Below, one piece after another: positions 45,451 to 57,800 of a stretch of 64,000 nt of DNA; the first letter of the stretch is position 1, and each line of letters starts with the position of its first letter. Made by a program: the position numbers and the translations under genes. This DNA is from Hypoxylon rubiginosum (taxonomy: Eukaryota > Ascomycota > Sordariomycetes > Xylariales > Hypoxylaceae): contig CADCXA010000037.1 of the NCBI GenBank assembly GCA_902806565.1, positions 682,001 to 746,000 on the forward strand. The letters are read 5' to 3'. The notes beneath the pieces are model-generated. The model ran no database searches. It was not told the origin of the DNA and saw nothing but the letters and a program-made list of their open reading frames with translations.

Positions 45451-47253
45451 CTAGTCTTCCGCCGCCGCCGCTGCTGCCTCCTTCCCGGGGGTCTTTGTCC
45501 TGGGAACCTCGAATACGACAGCGCCGTTTTTGCCTCCCTTGATCTGCTTCCACCTGCCCAGCCGCGGGTCCTTGCCTACGCCTACCACGACGCACAGGCC
45601 GTCCTTGCCGCGGTCGCCCCTCTCGAACAGGGCGATGTCGTTGACGATGCCCTTGACTAGCCAAGGTGCTGGTCCCTTACTACTACTCTCGTTTACGCCG
45701 TTGGCCATCTCTTTGTCGCCGGAGTCGTCCGCGGGCACGCCATTAGACACAAGCCCGACGCTAGAAGAAGAAGAAGACGGGGCTCCTAGGATCCCCGCGG
45801 GCTCGAGCTTCCTCTTATCGTCGCTCAACTTCCAGACCCTGACGTAGCCGTCCCAGCTGCCGCTCAGGACGAGATCGGAGTACGGCAGCGTCCGGAGCGC
45901 GGTGATCCACCTGGGCTGCGGCGGCGGGACGACCTTGGGGCCGGGCGCCTTCTCGGCCGACGCCTCGGTCGGCAGGAGCGGGTCCTCGAGCCCGTGGGCC
46001 TGCGGCAGGACGAAGAGCGGCTTCTTCTTCTGCAGGCTCCAGAGGGCCAGCGAGCCGTTGTCGCTGCCGGTGACGAAGAGCTCGTCGTCGAGCATAGCGA
46101 CGCGGTCCATGCTGCCCTCGTGGGCCAGCGACCGCGGGTCGACGTCGGACCGCTGCTGTTGATGCCTCTTGTCGATGGACGACCCGCCGCCGCGGAACAC
46201 GAGCTGCGTCTCCTCGACCACCTTCCACAGGCGGGCGGTGCGGTCCCGCGCGCCCACGCTCACGCACCGCTCCTGCGCCAGCGCGTCGACGTCGACGACC
46301 TCGTCCTGGTGGCCGAACAGCGTCTCGACGTACGCGAGCTCGTCCAGGCTCCACACTTTCACGGTGCGGTCCTTGGAGGCCGAGTACAGCTGGTTCGTGC
46401 CCCGGCGGAACGCGAGGCCGGTCACGGCGTCGCGGTGGTGCGTGAAGACGCGCTGGGGCTTGAGCGACTTGGCGTCCCAGACGATCAGGCGCTTGTCCGC
46501 GCCCCCGGTGACGACGAACTTGCCGTCCTGCGAAGCCGCTACGCACAGGATATCTGCCACGTGCCCCTGGTAACTTCTGTCGTTTGTCTTATTATGATTC
46601 CCCTTCACCATGGCGACCTTCGTTGGCTGTCGGCGCGGCGGGGCCGGTGGCTTCTTGGGCTTTTTCTTGGTGGTTTGCGGGTATTGGTTGGCGGGTAGAT
46701 CTTGCAACTTCCATTTGACCAGGCATCGGTCTTTCGTAACAGTATATGCGTAGGGTGCGCATACGGCAACGGAGGTTGTTGAAAGTGTATTGCAGCGGAA
46801 AAGCGTATGGGATGCCTGATCGATGGCGAGCTCTGAAGCGACTTTGCGGTATACTCTCCCCTTCGTTTCGGCCACATCTTGCTGAAGACGCTCAGCTATT
46901 ATATCGCGGTCAATTTCCTCGGCATCAAAGCCCGTCGTGTCGACCTCTTGCCGGACGTTTTCGAGGTATCTTTCGGCCAGTCTCAACCGCCTTTCCGCGG
47001 CGGTTTCTCCTTCGGTTTCCGATTCGGACGCAGATTCGGGATCATCAGGTGGTTCAATTGCATCGTCGCTTTCAGAGTCGCTTCCTGATATGGACTCGTC
47101 TCGTTCTACTACTTGTTTCTTTGGTGCGGGTGCAGGTTTTGATGGGGGCTTCGAAGAAGACTTGGAGGTTGCAAATCGTTTTTTGGGTGCCTCAGTAGTA
47201 GGCGCACGTTTCCGTTTCTTCTGCGCGCCGGGAATTGTAAAAAAGGACGACAT
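45451..47253 (-). CDS. RRP9: U3 snoRNP WD40 protein Rrp9
   Basis: Intronless frame of 600 residues from ATG at 47253. I chose this over the in-frame ATG at 47283 because MSSFFTIPGAQKKRKR matches the usual fungal Rrp9 start. The N-terminus is basic, then Ser/Asp/Glu-rich with many possible CK2 sites. A helical stretch (AERRLRLAERYLENVRQEV) follows. The WD40 propeller starts about residue 190: SYQGHVADILCVA, GGADKRLIVWD, SASKDRTVKVWS, GARDRTARLWK, TGSDNGSLALWS and SGSWDGYVRVWK. The C-terminus is Ala-rich. Rrp9 binds the U3 snoRNA box B/C region and acts in early pre-rRNA cleavage in the nucleolus (family knowledge). Codon third positions are GC-rich, producing long antisense frames that are not genes. 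It shares a divergent promoter with the proteasome gene. Confidence 0.95.
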   Translation of the reverse strand: MSSFFTIPGAQKKRKRAPTTEAPKKRFATSKSSSKPPSKPAPAPKKQVVERDESISGSDSESDDAIEPPDDPESASESETEGETAAERRLRLAERYLENVRQEVDTTGFDAEEIDRDIIAERLQQDVAETKGRVYRKVASELAIDQASHTLFRCNTLSTTSVAVCAPYAYTVTKDRCLVKWKLQDLPANQYPQTTKKKPKKPPAPPRRQPTKVAMVKGNHNKTNDRSYQGHVADILCVAASQDGKFVVTGGADKRLIVWDAKSLKPQRVFTHHRDAVTGLAFRRGTNQLYSASKDRTVKVWSLDELAYVETLFGHQDEVVDVDALAQERCVSVGARDRTARLWKVVEETQLVFRGGGSSIDKRHQQQRSDVDPRSLAHEGSMDRVAMLDDELFVTGSDNGSLALWSLQKKKPLFVLPQAHGLEDPLLPTEASAEKAPGPKVVPPPQPRWITALRTLPYSDLVLSGSWDGYVRVWKLSDDKRKLEPAGILGAPSSSSSSVGLVSNGVPADDSGDKEMANGVNESSSKGPAPWLVKGIVNDIALFERGDRGKDGLCVVVGVGKDPRLGRWKQIKGGKNGAVVFEVPRTKTPGKEAAAAAAED

Positions 47254-47730
47254 AGTAGCACCGCAAGCCTTTGGAGCGGACAATGCGGTTTGTGTGTATG
47301 GTGGACGGTCTCGTTCCCTTAGAAAATTTCCATAAGTTCAAGTTCAAGAAAAAGCGACCACCCACTGCCAAAGAAAAAAAAAAGTTCCAATCTGCGGGAC
47401 GCTGACAGGGATATCAGTTGGTGCCAAGGTGCTAGGGTACTAAGATAAGTCCCATTGTAGATAATCAGCACTGCTGATGTGGGGATGCGGCTGATAGCTT
47501 GTGGCGTTGCTTCCGATGTCCGATGTACTACTAGCCACAATACAGATGCGAGTTACGCAAAAGGTATTCCTAACTTCCAGGCTGACAGGGTTGCTAGGCT
47601 GTAGCTACCTTGCGCGTCTGTGCTTGTACCTCAACCTTTACCTACGGCAGCTCAGGAACGACAGCTTCTTCAACCTTTTCGAGACCACATTTTGCAAAGC
47701 TTAGTACCGCCGCAACGAAATATCTTCAAT
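47254..47730. promoter_or_regulatory. Divergent promoter of RRP9 and proteasome beta4 gene
   Basis: 477 bp between the RRP9 start and the split start codon of the proteasome gene. It includes an A-rich stretch near 47365-47385. I see no match to the yeast proteasome element GGTGGCAAA. Confidence 0.4.
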
Positions 47731-48456
47731 ATGTATGTTTCCCTATTCTATCGGAATTTAAGTCGAATAACTGACAGTAGCGAAACTAGGGAGGTGCTTT
47801 TAGGAATCACGGGCAAGGACTTCACATTAATCGCAGCTTCTAAGGCTGCGATGCGAGGAGCTACCATCCTCAAGGCTTCCGACGACAAGACGAGATCGCT
47901 AAACAAGCACACCCTGGTGGCCTTTTCCGGCGAAGCGGGAGACACGAGTATGTTGACCTGAGGAACGGGCGGCTGTGCGTGTTTGGAAAGCTAACAGTCA
48001 GCAGTCCAATTCTCCGAGTACATCCAAGCCAACGCGCAGCTCTACTCGATGCGGAATGAGACCGACTTGTCACCTACCGCGCTGGCACATTACGTCCGAG
48101 GCGAGCTCGCAACGAGCCTGAGATCGAGGAAGCCGTACAACGTGAATCTTCTACTCGGAGGTGTTGACCCCATCACCCACAAGCCAAGCTTGTTCTGGCT
48201 GGACTATCTAGCAGCTCTGGCAGCTGTTCCCTACGCCGCCCATGGCTACGCACAGTACTACTGCCTGTCCATCCTGGACAAGCACCACCACCCGGACATG
48301 ACGTTAGTTCAGGGCTTGAAGGTGTTAGAGATGTGCACCGACGAGCTGAAGAGACGTTTACCTATCGACTTCAAAGGTATGATGCTCAAGGTGGTTACGA
48401 AGGACGGTATTCGGGAGATGGAGTTCAATGACGACAAGATTGTGAAGTGCCCCTAA
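47731..48456 (+). CDS. PRE1: 20S proteasome subunit beta type-4 (Pre1)
   Basis: Coding parts are 47731-47732 (AT of the start codon), 47790-47947 and 48005-48456, giving 203 residues. The intron 47733-47789 (GTATGT donor, CTGAC branch, CTAG acceptor) splits the ATG as AT|G. The protein then starts MEVLLGITGKDFT, the normal beta4 start. Beta4 lacks the catalytic N-terminal Thr and propeptide, as here. LLLGGVDPITHKPSLFWLDY, HGYAQYYCLSILD and FDLL-like C-terminal text fit the family. The second intron's acceptor at 48004 gives GDTIQFSEYIQ; using AG at 48001 instead would add one residue. If the first intron is retained, translation from the same AUG stays in frame and adds 19 residues. Confidence 0.93.
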
Positions 48457-51330
48457 AGCAGGTCATATTCTTTTTCCTGGTTTGGCTGCACCATGTACAT
48501 TAGAAAACCTGGGCTGGGCGAGAAACCGTAAGACGGCCTAGTAATCAATCGCAGGCCGGCCCAATTGAGACCGCGGCTACTGCGAGAATATTGTTAACCG
48601 ATGCTCTTAACTATAACACATGTAAGAAGTCCAAATCATTAGCTACCGCGGATGACTGCCAGGGGACAAGAAACGCCATGCCATAACCGACCCATGAAAC
48701 CGGCAATCCCGTTTACCTTCGACCACTTCTTTGGTAGCGGCCTGCTTCACCTATTGCAGGCCACCAGATTTCCTGTTAATCAATAAACCTACGTAGCATG
48801 TTGGACACGACCATATACGCAACCTCATATCTAGTTGTGACGCTACATACATATGTAATATAGTAATATGTAGTGTATGCTTATAGGCCCGATGTATATA
48901 GGTAATAGGTAATATTGACTGACTACATGTATGTACCTAGTAATAAATCACTACGATAGCTCGTCATACTGCTGAGGTAAATATAAATCGTTTCGGAGAA
49001 ACGGTACCCCTTTGTTAGACTAGTATACCGGACTAGAGATAGTATCATCTTACACGGGTACATTTGACTTCCACCATCCCAAACAGCTTTTCTGGGCTTG
49101 TATGGAGGATTCGTCAGGCGGTGTACGATATACGTTTTGCGGTTTTTTAGGCGGTGAGACTTCCTGCATGATGCCACACCTATTCACCATGCAGCTAGGT
49201 TTCTTATTGGGTGTCTATTGGAACACGGCAGCCCTGTTTGGAGTAGAGTTACATTCGCCATCCCCTGCCTAGGTATTTACCAACTGATAAAATGTAGAAT
49301 GTGTGACATATGAAGATGTATGTGAGTCGCGAAGCCTTATCGCGAGAATTTTATACTGGAAATATTTCTCTTCGATACGTTCTGTGTATGGCTCCGGTGG
49401 GCTTAAGCCTGTGGTATCAGCGTGTCTTTACTAGGTGATAGAAATCGTTGAGCCGTTGACAACATCCCGTCATGATTACGTTTGTATGGCAGTATATCGA
49501 AGAAGAAAGTGACTTATAAGCAAAAGGGGCACCCCTATCTAGGGATTTATCTAGCAGGGACCTATCTAGGGCTGGCTTCCAACATTACGGTGCTGTAGGC
49601 CCGAGACTATGGTGGCGACCGAGTCAGGCACACATCATTGGAGTGCCTGACCAACAACGTGTTTTTGTTGCTACATCTGCTGGCCAGGCTGAAAGACCTT
49701 GGCTGGCTTTGGTAGGAGATAGGAACTGTTCCCCCCCATCGGACTATGCCAAGGACCCGGATAGGGCGCCGGTTCAAACCATAATGTAAAAGAAATAAGG
49801 AGGAAAAAATAAATATTTGCCACTGAAATGCATTAAACCGTCTCAGTATCAACAACGTCAACTCGGACGGTTTCTAGAATATCCGAGATGCATGTTCATC
49901 ATCTGGAGAACATGTCTATCAGATTCTACTCGAATCTTCTAGCAAAAGAAGATCAAGGAACAGAACAGTCTTGACAGGAAACATACGTGAGAGCAACTAA
50001 GATTGTCGGTTGGAAAGAATTTCAGTAAACCTGGTCCAGGAAAGTTGTGGTAAGGGATATTGCCTACCTATCCTACCTATCCTACCTATCCTACCTATCC
50101 TACCTCCTATCCTACCTATGTATCTAGCCGATTCGGGTTCAGTGCTCCAAGTTTCGAGTGCACCAAAACGTTTCTGTGTGGGAGAGGCAAATAAAAATTT
50201 TGTTGCAACTACCTAGGTATGTACCTGGACGGCTGGACTAGGAAGGGATAGATGGTATTCATACCTGTGTGGCAGATAGTGTGTAGGGTAACCCTGCCAC
50301 CTGGGAATAGGAGGCGGCTACTACAGAATACCTACAGAATACCTACTAGGTAGCAGACTTCGGAATACACCTAGGGGGGGCAAACCTGAATTACTGGATA
50401 GCGTTAGTACTTGGGTAGATATTACTCCTTCCAACCGTGTGGGATATCCTATAGTTGCATATAAGTGCCTATATGGATATATAAATAAATATATGACCTT
50501 CACTAAGGTTATTTCTAGCCTTTATTCGCATCAATATTGGCCATCCCAATCCATAATTGCCCCCCAAGATCCCCACGTCTACAGCCCACGTTCGCGCTAC
50601 CAAAGCACCAAAAGCCCCAAAAGCAACCAAAAGCAACCAAAAGCTACCAAATTAATTGGTAACGGCAACGGCAGCGCAACGTCCCTACCCTATTAGTCTA
50701 GCCTAGGCGCCTTAGTCACAAAACCGACGCTAACGCGTTCTCGATTTTTTCGACACAGACACAATCTCAAAACTTCCTGAATTTTTTCATCTGATCAGTT
50801 TCTCTCTTCTTCCCCCCACAATCTCCTTGCCATACCCAAACCTCAAACACACGGCATTATCCTCACGTCTCTTCCCCCTGAAAAAAGGCATTTTCTGTTT
50901 TTTTTCTCGTTCGGGGTTTTTCTCTTTCCTTTGATAAAAAGATTTGGTTGTGCTTTCTTTTCTCAAGGAAGGCATTTCGACTGCATAGAAAAGTGCTCTG
51001 TGACCTTTATCGAGCTCACATTGCATAGTCCTAGCAACGTTTTTTTGCACCTGCTTCTCTTAATATTTCAGAGAGAAGGCGCATCTACGTTGTTCCCTTT
51101 CGTCTTCCATCAGGACCAGGCATTCTTATCGGATCCCTAATTTCTTGACCCGATCCAACTCGTGCCTCTCCTTCAGGTTCTCTTCAGCTGAACTCATTCG
51201 TTCTTTCGAGAGAGAATTAATCGGCTGGGTTCCGTACGAGAAAAAAAAGATATTTTTCTTCTCAACCGACGGCGACGACTTTACAATCAATCATATCATC
51301 GACCTTCCTTCAACTTGACCCAACGTCAAC
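48457..51330. other. Intergenic region between PRE1 and DED1
   Basis: About 2.9 kb with no supported gene. It holds a 9-bp inverted repeat GTCAGGCAC/GTGCCTGAC (49623-49651), CTATCTAGGG repeated near 49534-49570, the TCCTACCTA array at 50062-50119 and TACCTAGGTATGTACC near 50211. The last 600 bp are pyrimidine-rich and look like the DED1 promoter and long leader. Confidence 0.45.
50062..50119. repeat. (TCCTACCTA)n microsatellite
   Basis: Five to six near-perfect units of TCCTACCTA, one of them interrupted. The unit contains the ACCTA core that is dispersed through other intergenic DNA of the window. Confidence 0.85.
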
Positions 51331-53556
<2,226 letters not shown>

Positions 53557-54338
53557 TCACATCATCAACGACGCCCGGGTAGTCCCTAACGTCCACTTCT
53601 GGATCCCGCGAACCGCACGCGGGGATGGGACGGGCACGCCTACTATGCGGCTCATAGGTTTCGCGATTTCATATTTTTGCTTTCACAACTCTAAACTGAG
53701 TTAGGCAAGGCTTTTTTTCCTCTCCTTTTCATTTCATGGCATTTCGTCGACACTCCTCCCAACATACTCATTTCTACGGCATATCCGACTTCCAGCCCCC
53801 AATCTGGATCGGCAGATTCGAGTTCTACGAGTTAGAACTCCGGCATACGATAGACGATGGCATTTGTCTTTTGATTCGGCTGCACCCCTCACGACTTGAT
53901 ACCCATAGAAGACTGCTGAGGGTGGCTTATGCGAGCAGCTGCATGAGACGCTTGGAGGTCAAACAACGTACCTTGACCAAGACACTTGCGGAGATATTCA
54001 TCACTTAGAGAAGTGCAGACCGCACCCACCTTACGAAGATGACGATCTCCGATTCGATGTACCCCCGTATTTGCCTTTTGGAAGCCGGCCGAGATCTTTT
54101 TTCTCGTCTTCCCATGGAATGGGGTTAATGCGTTCATTTTCGCATGGCCGTGGATTTGTGTTGATGGGCATATTCATAGACAAAAGTGGATTTCTCGGTT
54201 CTCTGGTTGGCAGAGCTCTTCCGCAGGAAGACTCGCCATGGTGAGGGGACCCCCAATAGAGGGCAATGAACATAGAATGGTAATCTTCGGTGGATTGAGA
54301 AAAGAAAAACGGCGTCTCGGCGAGTAGGCATAAGGCTC

Positions 54339-54377
54339 CAGACCTACTCTCAGAAATTAGGATGGAGAGTAGGTCTG
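54339..54377. other. Perfect 12-bp inverted repeat (hairpin-forming)
   Basis: Left arm CAGACCTACTCT at 54339-54350 and right arm AGAGTAGGTCTG at 54366-54377 are perfectly complementary with a 15-nt loop. It lies about 0.8 kb after the DED1 stop. Confidence 0.75.
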
Positions 54378-55257
54378 ACATCTGCTCTGACGACAAAAGG
54401 GCACAGGGAATTGTTTTAGATTCCATCTGCCACCAATGGTAGTGCTTTCGCGGGCATTGGCTGAGACGCTTTCAGGCCCTTGAGGTTCTTCACGCTGTGG
54501 TGGACTATTTAGCCATCTACGACGGACTGAGAACTTCCCAAATAAAAAAAGTTCCCCTTTACCAGATTTATGTGAATTGTTTTCCGTGCAATTATCTAAT
54601 TGATTCGTAGTGATATTAGAATCCTTGATTTTTATTTTAATCTTAAAATACCTATGTAGAGGTAGGAAGGAAGAAAAGCATTGTGATAAAGAAATATGTG
54701 TACATGTCAATGCTCATATTCCAATGGTGTTGAGCTTTGAAGCTTTTAAATGCGAAAAGTTTTGCTTAATGAATGGCCAAGCTGTTTGAGCTGAAAGTTC
54801 TGTATTTACGTACCTCCTATGATATTATAGAATATGCATTTCCAGTGGTAAATAAATATCAAGGTTACCTTAGGTAACGCAGCTTCCGTTAGCCAGCGTT
54901 CAAGTCAATACACCTTCTATTTCTGTGTCGCCCTACTACGCAGGGTACCTAGGCAGGTCCGTGCACAGCTTAGTCGACTAAACCGAATAAACGGGTCCAC
55001 AAATCCGCGTTTGTTCGTAGCTCGGGGCATCCGGTAGGAAGGTGACGCGCGACCAAACTGCTAGGGAGAGACGTGCAAGGTACGTGCAATTAAAGTACAG
55101 CTGCACCCTTTCAAAATTTCCAACGTCTAAAGCCAAACTTCCCAGCCTGCTGACGGCGAACCTTTTACCTTTTTCTTTTTCAAATCGGCCTACTCAATCA
55201 TGACACGATGCTAGAATTGCATCGCTGATCTTGATTCGTAGCTGGTTTTTTCTCTCT

Positions 55258-55326
55258 CATTGATTCATTGATTCATTGATTCACTCATTGATTCATCGCA
55301 TTCATCGCATTCATCGCATTCATCGA
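55258..55326. repeat. ATTGATTC and ATCGCATTC tandem repeats in the IES1 leader
   Basis: Two adjacent short arrays: about four units of CATTGATT and then about four of CATCGCATT. They lie 160-230 nt upstream of the IES1 ATG, so probably in the 5' leader or core promoter. Confidence 0.85.
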
Positions 55327-55475
55327 TCCGTCCGTCAGCTCTACAGCCCAGAACGGAACGGAGTCGCAATCGTGCCTAGACAACAGATCCGCACGCCGAC
55401 CGAACTAAACTTCCGACTTATCTTCTAACACCAACACCATCCCCTCCCAACCTCTTCGTTCGTTTTCATCGCCGT

Positions 55476-55613
55476 ATGAGCCCGCGATGGCATCGAGAGA
55501 AGATACCCCCACCTCGAGTCGCTGGTCTCGGGGACCCAGCGCAGGTCATAGAGGCAGCACCCCCGGCGACAACCTCGAGGGTGGCGCAATTAGGTCCGAA
55601 TCCGGACATGTAA
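55476..55613 (+). other. Upstream ORF overlapping the IES1 start codon
   Basis: ATG at 55476, 11 nt before the IES1 ATG and in another frame, opens 45 codons and stops at TAA 55611-55613, inside IES1. Scanning ribosomes would meet it first if the mRNA starts upstream, as the leader suggests. Its context (CGTATGAG) is weaker than that of the main start (GCGATGG). Confidence 0.6.
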
Positions 55614-57591
55614 GCAAGCGACCCAAGAGCAAGTCTACCGGTGCAGCTGCGTCCTCGGCCTTTCCCACGGTGGGAAAGATTAGACACCTGAAGAAGGAAG
55701 ATGGGGAGCCGCTCTGGAGAAGGGACATACAGTACGACTTCCTCAAAGCTGTCTTCGACGACGACACCCAGGTCTTCACCAATAGCTACGAGCCCATAGG
55801 AGACGACAAGGAGAAACAGAGCTTCGCTGATCTCTACATTGACACGATGGCCCGAAGTAGCAAGACAAGCAAGGTTCTGCGCGACAAATTGCTTAGTGAT
55901 CGAGAAGCCGCGAAGAGCATGGCTATGGTCTGCTTATTGGTCAATGTCGGCCGAATGAATACGACGCTGAACTGTATAAACTCCCCTCCATCGATCTATT
56001 GGTATGAATTTTCACTAACAACTCTGTGTCAGTCTTCCCCGAGATGCGAGCCCAGCTTCGAACATATCACGCTATCCCCTCGCTGCAGGCTCACCAAGAT
56101 GCATCTGCCTACAAGCAACTTCAGGATGCGCCAAGATTGAAGTCCATCCTCAAAGGTGCGGCCGAGGACCGACCAGAACCTCACGAACTAAGCGAATTCA
56201 AGGGGAAGAACCCCCCTCGATCAAATCCAGTCAACCTTATCTTTCTCGTCTGCCAGCAAGCGGGTTATATCGCAGATCTGCATTTCCCTCTTGGTGGCGA
56301 GTTTCATGACCTCATCATGAAGACTACCTATACGAGCAAGTCGCGTGCGAGGGCCTTTCTGTGGTTAATGTGGTTTTACCTCGAGTCCGATTTCACCGAG
56401 GAGGGTTGTGACGAGAATCCTTTCGGTGCCGGCGTTGATTATGGAACCGAGGTGGCAAACCAAGGAGTGCCTCGCATGATAGAGATGACACCGGAGGAGG
56501 AAGATCGAGAAAACATCGACCCGCAAGAAGAGATCGATTTCGGACGCGAGAAGCAGAGCCACAGAGCCAAGATCCTTGCGGCCGACCAGGCATACTTGGA
56601 TGATCACCGAAACAAACGAGGATCTAGGGGTAGGACCCTGGCTGACGAGGGACCTACGGCTGCCATTCTCCCGCGAATTCGCCCTTCCAAGCACGAGTCA
56701 GATATGGATAGTACACGTTCTACTCCGCCGCCGAGAGCCTTGTCCCGCATCGGTGCTAACAGTACGGGACGACGTGGTGGTGCGCCACTGAAACATCTAA
56801 TCTTTGAAGGCTCCTCGCCTGCAGGACCTAGTTCGCACGTGATGGAGGGTATCGTCCCGCGCAAGCCACGTCCTCCCACCGCACATCAACTCGCAGTGGA
56901 GCGAAACCGGAATCAGCGAGTCGAGCACATTCTCGGTCGAGGGCTGCGAAGACAGTACCATCATGCGCGCAAGCTCCGTAAACAAGAGGGTGCGATTATA
57001 CGTGCGAAGCGTCGCTTGGACGAAATGAAGGACCCTCTCATAGACAGCGACGAAGACGATTATATGGTGTCGCACAGAGAACAGAAGCACCCTTTCATCG
57101 ACCGAGGTTTCGGCGGCCTTTGCCAGCTCGAACAAGAAGAGGACGACTTTGGCGAGGAGTTTGCAGCGTATGGAGCCGCTCTAAGAAGAACGGATAGACG
57201 ACTTCGACGTTGGAATGGTCGATCAGAGTTAGGAGTTGTGCCGACAACGAAGAAGCGTATTCTAGGCGGCTCGTCCGACTACGGATCCCCGGATCCGCAA
57301 GCCGATCAGGGCGGAAACGGCAGTCCGGAGAAGATGGATGTGACCAAGTCCAGACTGAATGGCAATACCAACGGCGACGTGACGATGGAGGATGCGGACG
57401 ATTTAGACGCCATGGACAAGGAACTCCTAGGCCTTGGTAGTGAAGGTGAGGAAGGCGAAGGCGAGGGTGAAGGTGAGGGTGAAGGCGATGGCGATGGTGA
57501 GGGCGAGGGTGAAGGTAAAGATGATTACGAGGGTATTGACCCAATCGGAAAAGAGTTGTTGGGTTTGGACGGGTCAGACGCGACGGAATAG
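55487..57591 (+). CDS. IES1: INO80 complex subunit Ies1
   Basis: Two exons (55487-55973, 56033-57591) encode 681 residues. The intron 55974-56032 has a CTAACA branch region and a TCAG acceptor. The conserved fungal Ies1 block starts about residue 65: KIRHLKKEDGEPLWR, RDIQYDFLKAVFDD, then DLYIDTMARSSKTSKVLRDK and NFFPEMRAQLRTYHAIPSLQ. The last segment becomes continuous only after splicing. The middle and C-terminal parts are charged and low complexity, ending with an (Glu-Gly)n repeat and a twice-repeated KELLGL motif. Ies1 is a peripheral subunit of the INO80 chromatin remodeller that slides nucleosomes and exchanges H2A.Z (family knowledge). An overlapping upstream ORF may lower its translation. 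Confidence 0.88.
57441..57517. repeat. Coding GAAGGTGAGGGT-type repeat in IES1
   Basis: Imperfect hexamers encode alternating Glu-Gly with two Asp-Gly units near the IES1 C-terminus. It is probably variable in length. Confidence 0.8.
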
Positions 57592-57800
57592 CTTCTGCGA
57601 CAAAAGGTCCAAAAAAGGGGGGAGGAGTTACGGAGTCACTCACAGGTTCGTGGGGTGGCTAATAATATCATATTCGTATGATACGGTGTTGTTTGTTCAT
57701 CTTGCTGGTATCGGGTCCGGCGTGGCTCGGTAACATGCTGTATGCCTAGGGAATAGCAAAATGCGATGCTCTTTAGAGATAATATACCATGACTGAAAGA

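Larger units (their letters stand above)
53557..55486. other. Intergenic region between DED1 and IES1
   Basis: It contains the DED1 3' flank and the IES1 promoter and leader. A 131-codon minus-strand frame (54031-54426) has no family resemblance and is not called. The region near 54540-54900 is A/T-rich. Confidence 0.4.

Noticed and set aside
45815..46698. Long antisense and alternative-frame ORFs across RRP9
   Set aside because: The same effect of GC-biased codons. The WD40 frame is clearly the coding one.
49623..49651. 9-bp inverted repeat GTCAGGCAC/GTGCCTGAC
   Set aside because: Short enough to occur by chance, and nothing around it suggests an element or RNA gene.
54031..54426. 131-codon minus-strand frame downstream of DED1
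   Set aside because: No family resemblance, no splice partner and ordinary composition. It also spans the hairpin region.
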